A program made the translations under genes and the position numbers. 64,000 nt of DNA from Neckera pumila. Taxonomy: Eukaryota > Streptophyta > Bryopsida > Hypnales > Neckeraceae. This document shows, in pieces, positions 59,289 through 64,000 of the stretch. The stretch covers positions 16,990,501-17,054,500 of the forward strand of contig OZ018412.1 in NCBI GenBank assembly GCA_963969595.1, in the 5' to 3' direction. Below the pieces are notes generated by a model that saw only the letters and a program-made list of their open reading frames with translations, was not told where the DNA came from and searched no databases. The stretch's first letter is position 1; every line of letters starts with the position of its first letter.

Positions 59289-61757
59289 TCTAGTCTATCT
59301 AGTCTAAAAAACCATGTCACTAGGGTAAACTTTTAAATTCTTACAAATGGCTCATGTGTTGATCAAGTGCAAAATGAAGACACCTATGTAAGCTAGTTTA
59401 TACTATATATTTATATTTGTCCATATGTGCTACATTATAAAAAGATTTGGCAAATCCCTAGCCTTAGCTTGTATAGAACTGACAAAGTTACATAGTTAGA
59501 AAAAATTGAAATAGTTACACTCTTATCATTGATGTCAGAGCAAGGTTGGGCTTTGGCAATAAATCATCAAAAAATATTTTAGTGTCACTTCTTTAGATGG
59601 AAGATCACTTGTTTAGCAAATTAGTTATTGCAAGGTTAGAGGTGTTGAAAGAAACCTCTAACATTGAGATATATATTGCAATATTGAATGTAACAATGGT
59701 GAACATAATACTTCTAAAGACCTATACCATTTCAACTTCAAAAATCCATAACCGGTTGTTGAGTTTTCAACACTCACATGGCACCGTCCCATTAGCAACC
59801 CATCACCATTGCCATTACAAGTTGCAACTCATAACCTTCTCTCCTCTCAACTTGCTTCTTCCACCCTTGGATCACGGAGATCAAAGGTTGTGATTGAAAA
59901 GTGAACAGCCGGTTATGTCCGATAACCTACTCACCGCTACCGCGGCTCGTCGGTTATCTAATACATAACTAATTCTACAAGATCCAAATAATATGAAACA
60001 TGATTTGAATTAGATATTTAATATTTAGTTCCATTTACCATTCAAGAAAAATTTATAAATTTTTTTTTAAAGAGCTTCGGTCTTCCAAGATTGCAATCAA
60101 GTTGATAAAATGCCACATTTAACTACTTTTGGACTATTCAATGAATTCTAGACAAAACATTGTGTGATCCCACAATGTTTGTACAGATCTCCGGATGTTT
60201 TGGATAGATCTCCTGGTGTTTTGCACTATCTCTTGATGATCAATTTTCTTTTTGTTGAAGACCGTTATTAACTCTGGACTTTCAAAAGTCCAAAAGTAGT
60301 TAAATGTGGCATTAAACAATCATTTTATGAATCTTGTATATTATTCGCTTTGAACCGATTGCAAGCGTTATTGTATGCAAATCAAATAAAAAATCTTTAT
60401 CATTCTTATGGCAATGTATTAGTACATCCACAATACCATTAGTAGACTACTCTATTTAATAAAATCAAAATTTAAATGATTGCTGTGGAATTATAATCAA
60501 GAGTTTTATTATTGGAAGCATATCCAAAAACATTTAAAATAGACACATGAATATCCAAATCTAAACATTTGAGGACTAAATTAGACCTAATTGAAGTCAA
60601 GCTTACAAACATAATTTTTAGAGAAGCCTTGGCAAATCATACCTAAGAATCTAAAATCATGCAAACATAAGTTATAGAATGGGATTAATTTTTATATTTT
60701 TATAAAAGACTCTTTGGATTTCAAGCAAAAATAATAGTAATTTATTTTCCAATATAAGAAAAATCATTTGTAAAGAAGACCATTATCAGTTGACATTAGG
60801 CACATTTTATTGTAGATATTTATTCAATGTGGTCAACTATATGATGCCAATGTCTCTTTTCCAATTTATCTATTTGTAGTTTAATTTCAAAAAATGCATT
60901 TTCTATAAACAATTCTCAAAGTCAAATGAATAAGGAATTCAAAAAAAATCTTTAGTGCTACCAATGCAACACCCATCTACCTTTTTCAAACCCAACGGAG
61001 TGGACTGGCTTTTAATACATTCATAAATAATGACATACAAATTCTCTAATGTTTGGCTATAAAGATGATTTTCTTAACATCTTTCTCAAAAATATTTCCT
61101 TGTACTTGAGAATGTTAAATTACATCAATATACCATTTAGATTTTAAAAAATGGTTTTGAAGTCATTGTAAACCTAATTGCATTTCTCAATGTTTTATTC
61201 TTTGCCAATAAATTACAATAATGTAAGGTGCATAACTCTTGCATTAATGGATTCATTATTATAGTGTAGTAAGTTCATAAAAAGTAAAACATAAAAAGTA
61301 AATTTCACAACATGTAATTTTCTTTGATTGTTGAAGTTGAGCAACATCCATTGGCACATGGTAAAAAAAAACTCTATTTTAAGCATATAAATCCTACAAA
61401 AGGTAAAGAGTGTGAGTTTGAAATTTCTATACACATTCCATATATGAATAGAAGGTGAAATCATTTAGTCTGGTTTTTTTTTGGTTCCAAGACCATGATT
61501 CAAAAGTAACAATTTGTTTCCTAGGTTTAAATGCAAAAGACTTTAGAAACTATTGAGGCCACATTCTTTGTAAAAAAGTTTGATAATAGCTTTATTCAAC
61601 AAGTACAAGATCCAATTATGGCCAATAAGTTTCTCATCCATTCCATCACTATCACTTGAAACCTAGCTTGAGACTTTGATTTGTGCAATATTCACCCCAT
61701 ATTGTGGTTAAAATTCTTGTTTATTTAAGAATTATGGTTTTACATTAAAATACATGG
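59289..61757. other. AT-rich intergenic DNA
   Basis: No gene recognised. One 205-bp inverted-repeat element is listed at 60109-60313. Confidence 0.45.
60109..60313. mobile_element. MITE with perfect 27-bp TIRs, 205 bp
   Basis: The left end AATGCCACATTTAACTACTT is followed by TTGGACT, and the right end is its exact reverse complement over 27 bp. Near the left a smaller palindrome, acattgtgtgatcccacaatgt, is present. No target duplication was resolved. Confidence 0.8.
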
Positions 61758-62060
61758 CATTAGATGAGATTTGGGACTCTTAAAAGGTTGCAAGTTCTTG
61801 GGCTTTAAAAAATTGTACCACAGCAGTAGTCTGACGTGGCAAAACCATTGGACGTCATGTCAAAAAATATTATTTAATTAAATCTTAAATATTATTTGAA
61901 TATTTAAAAAATTATTATGATTATTATTTTTAAATTTAAAAAAAATAAATTTAATATTATTTTTATTTTTCTTATTATTTTATTTGAACATTTTGACAAC
62001 AAGACAGTCAGGGGAACAAGATTGGAACGGCCTTTTCAACCCCCTAAATAACATCTAATG
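61758..62060. mobile_element. CATTAGATGAGA MITE, copy 5 (303 bp)
   Basis: Begins CATTAGATGAGATTTGGGAC and ends ACATCTAATG. It has the family plan: gacgtggcaaaacc block left of an A/T-only centre, then ggaacggcctttt and a C-rich right end. Confidence 0.8.
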
Positions 62061-62477
62061 TATAAATGACTACAATAGAAAAGTGTCCGTCTACCTTGAC
62101 AATCATTAGAAGAGAGATGAGGTTATCTTTTATCTGAATGGCTAGATGGTAAAATCCTTCATGTGGTTTGGCATAATATGTTTTAATTTAACACACTTTT
62201 GGATATTCGACCTACTTTATAAGAATGTCCAAAATTTCTTGAAAAGTTGGTCTTCCTAGCATCTTTATACCAACAACTTTGGACTTTGAAGCAACGTCTT
62301 GAGTTCAACTTTGATACGGATCCACTTAATTGAAGTCTTCCCCCACAAACAACATAAGATTTATAATCACTTCTACCGACATTTTCTAATGGAGTACACC
62401 CTATTAGAATTTTATAGCATATCATCTATAGATTTATAACTATAAACATCTTAGAACTTTTTAGTGAATACTTATGG
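62061..62477. other. Short intergenic spacer between two MITEs
   Basis: No gene recognised. Confidence 0.4.
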
Positions 62478-62744
62478 CATTAGAAGAGATTTGAGGGCAT
62501 TGGAGGGCCATTTCAAGTCCATTCCCCAATCTGCCCAGATCTGTGAACAGCCAATATAGGTTGTCAGAATTTTTTTTTTAAATAAAAAAAACTCTCTCCC
62601 AAATATCATTTCAAACCATTTTTTATTTTTTATTTTTTTTCAAAAATGACGTGGCACTCTCTCGACTACATCAGCCAGTAGCTTTCTTGCATGGGAACGC
62701 AGGATAACTTGCAAGCTGTTGGAGGCCTCAAATCTCTTCTAATG
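62478..62744. mobile_element. CATTAGATGAGA MITE, copy 6 (267 bp)
   Basis: Ends CATTAGAAGAGATTTGAGGG and, inverted, CATTAGAAGAGATTTGAGGC. It includes ggagggcc and the inverted ggaggcc blocks and atgacgtggca beside the A/T-rich centre. It is the closest-spaced copy, about 420 bp after copy 5. Confidence 0.85.
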
Positions 62745-64000
62745 TTTGACATCACCATTTTTCATAGCACAAGAATCTTAGGCACTCTCTAATTAAAACC
62801 TAGTCCCCACAACTCCCATTGTGCATTCATAATCTGATACACCACAAAAGAACCTCCACATTCCTAGAGCTTTCTTTAGATTCCTAGGTTCATTAGATTC
62901 TTAGAGCTTTCTTCACTTTCCCAAAGTGGATAAGGTAGTTTGCTCTAAGAGTGACTGGCTTCTTCAAATGGACCCTATAAAATGGTACAGAATGGGTATC
63001 AAAATGGTACCAAATGGTCTTTAATTGGACCACTTTTGTCATTGATTGAATCCATAAAAAAAGTATTCTTTATTGCAAGAGCCAATCATTGGCTTTGATT
63101 TCTTCAAATCACTTTAGAAGTTGTAGGTGAACACATTTTAGGAGACCTAAGGTCACAAATAGGTATCTACAACAAGAAATCTTAGGAAATTCATAACTAA
63201 TTCAAAAATGCTTCCAAAAATATGAAACCACTTGTGTTACATTTGGCATCCATTTTTCTTTCTCTGAAAAATGAGTGAAATTTTTTTCTATTGATGCAAA
63301 CCTACAAACAGGCGGATCAGGCCTGAAATGGGCACTTTTAGAGCATCCTACCTTACACGAGAATAGTGACCTCAACAATCTTACGATCAAGCTTTAACCC
63401 GTCCCCAGACTCATTAAACCCACTTGTTTTTAAGTCTCTGAAAGGTTCTGAACAATTGAATCAGTCTGTTGGACTTCAGACTTGACATCCACAGACTTCA
63501 AGTCGCTCCAGTGATCTTGGCAGGATGCAATCTCAAACAGTGTAAGGTAGAAGCACCTATACCCAACCAGGGTCTGAAACCCGACCTGTAGCATGCATGT
63601 ATTTCCAACCAAAGCTGGAACAGGTTTACAATCAAAGATTGGAATGCTTTTTTTTGTCTCCTTTTCAATTTTGGAACTAAGAATGTCATGACACATGTCC
63701 TAAAGTGTTATAAAGTATACGGAAAGTAGTGAGTGGGAAAGTAGTCTCTTGATTGATCGGAATTGGAAGACTCTAAACATTGGGTGTAGATTTGGCCTAC
63801 TTTTTGGCTTCCAAAAATCACAGTAATTTCAGTTTTGAAATTAAAATTACCAAAAAATTACAGTCTCCATATTTCCTATCTTTCTACTTGGGAAAACATA
63901 TTTGCATTGTTTCATACTATTCATGATCTGTTTCAAAATCGCTTAAATGATCCGGTATGGGTGCAGTTACCTTAACCATTCTTGGCTTGCATCATTTCGT
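62745..64000. other. Intergenic to the window end
   Basis: No gene recognised. About 63303-63352 contains, on the minus strand, the terminus seen at 23571 (ggatgctctaaaagtgccc), followed by cctgatccgcctg. Confidence 0.45.

Overview
This is a 64-kb stretch of nuclear DNA from a land plant. It carries a phi-class glutathione transferase, an AVT6-type amino acid transporter, a chloroplast-type diaminopimelate epimerase with a long N-terminal extension, a membrane-anchored calnexin and a plant B3 DNA-binding domain, all with GT-AG introns. Long AT-rich intergenic DNA full of inverted-repeat elements makes it gene-poor. My guess, held loosely, is a bryophyte or another early-diverging land plant. 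No bacterial operons, tRNA, rRNA or CRISPR array were found.

Layout. 0.4-2.1 kb (-): a phi-class GST gene broken by one apparent missing base. 3.4-3.8 kb: a foldback element containing a 36-bp perfect hairpin. 4.6-4.95 kb: a long imperfect inverted repeat. 7.6-9.9 kb (-): a complete three-exon vacuolar amino acid transporter gene (518 aa). 10.48-16.81 kb: a 6,330-bp piggyBac-type transposon with TTAA duplications, a decayed transposase and a complete two-exon B3-domain gene. 19.6-22.4 kb (+): a complete ten-exon dapF (380 aa) with a triplicated segment in intron 2. 23.6-38 kb: AT-rich DNA with several inverted-repeat families and one small two-helix membrane protein gene at 30.2 kb. 39.4-43.9 kb (-): a complete six-exon calnexin gene (498 aa), very AT-rich and divergent, with MITEs in its largest intron. 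44-49.4 kb: more MITEs. 49.5-50.8 kb (+): an unrecognised multi-span membrane protein. 51-64 kb: Harbinger-like and CACTA-like elements, tandem repeats and no convincing gene.

Exon chains for the transporter, dapF, calnexin and B3 genes were assembled by hand. In each case the summed exon length is a multiple of three, every junction has GT and AG, and conserved residues cross the junctions in phase. The host genes look like unrelated housekeeping functions: lysine synthesis in the plastid, ER glycoprotein folding, vacuolar amino acid export and detoxification. The most unusual content is mobile DNA: a piggyBac element in a land plant carrying a B3-type gene, with 0.9-1.2-kb relatives ending in similar termini nearby, and a MITE family with six copies in the window.
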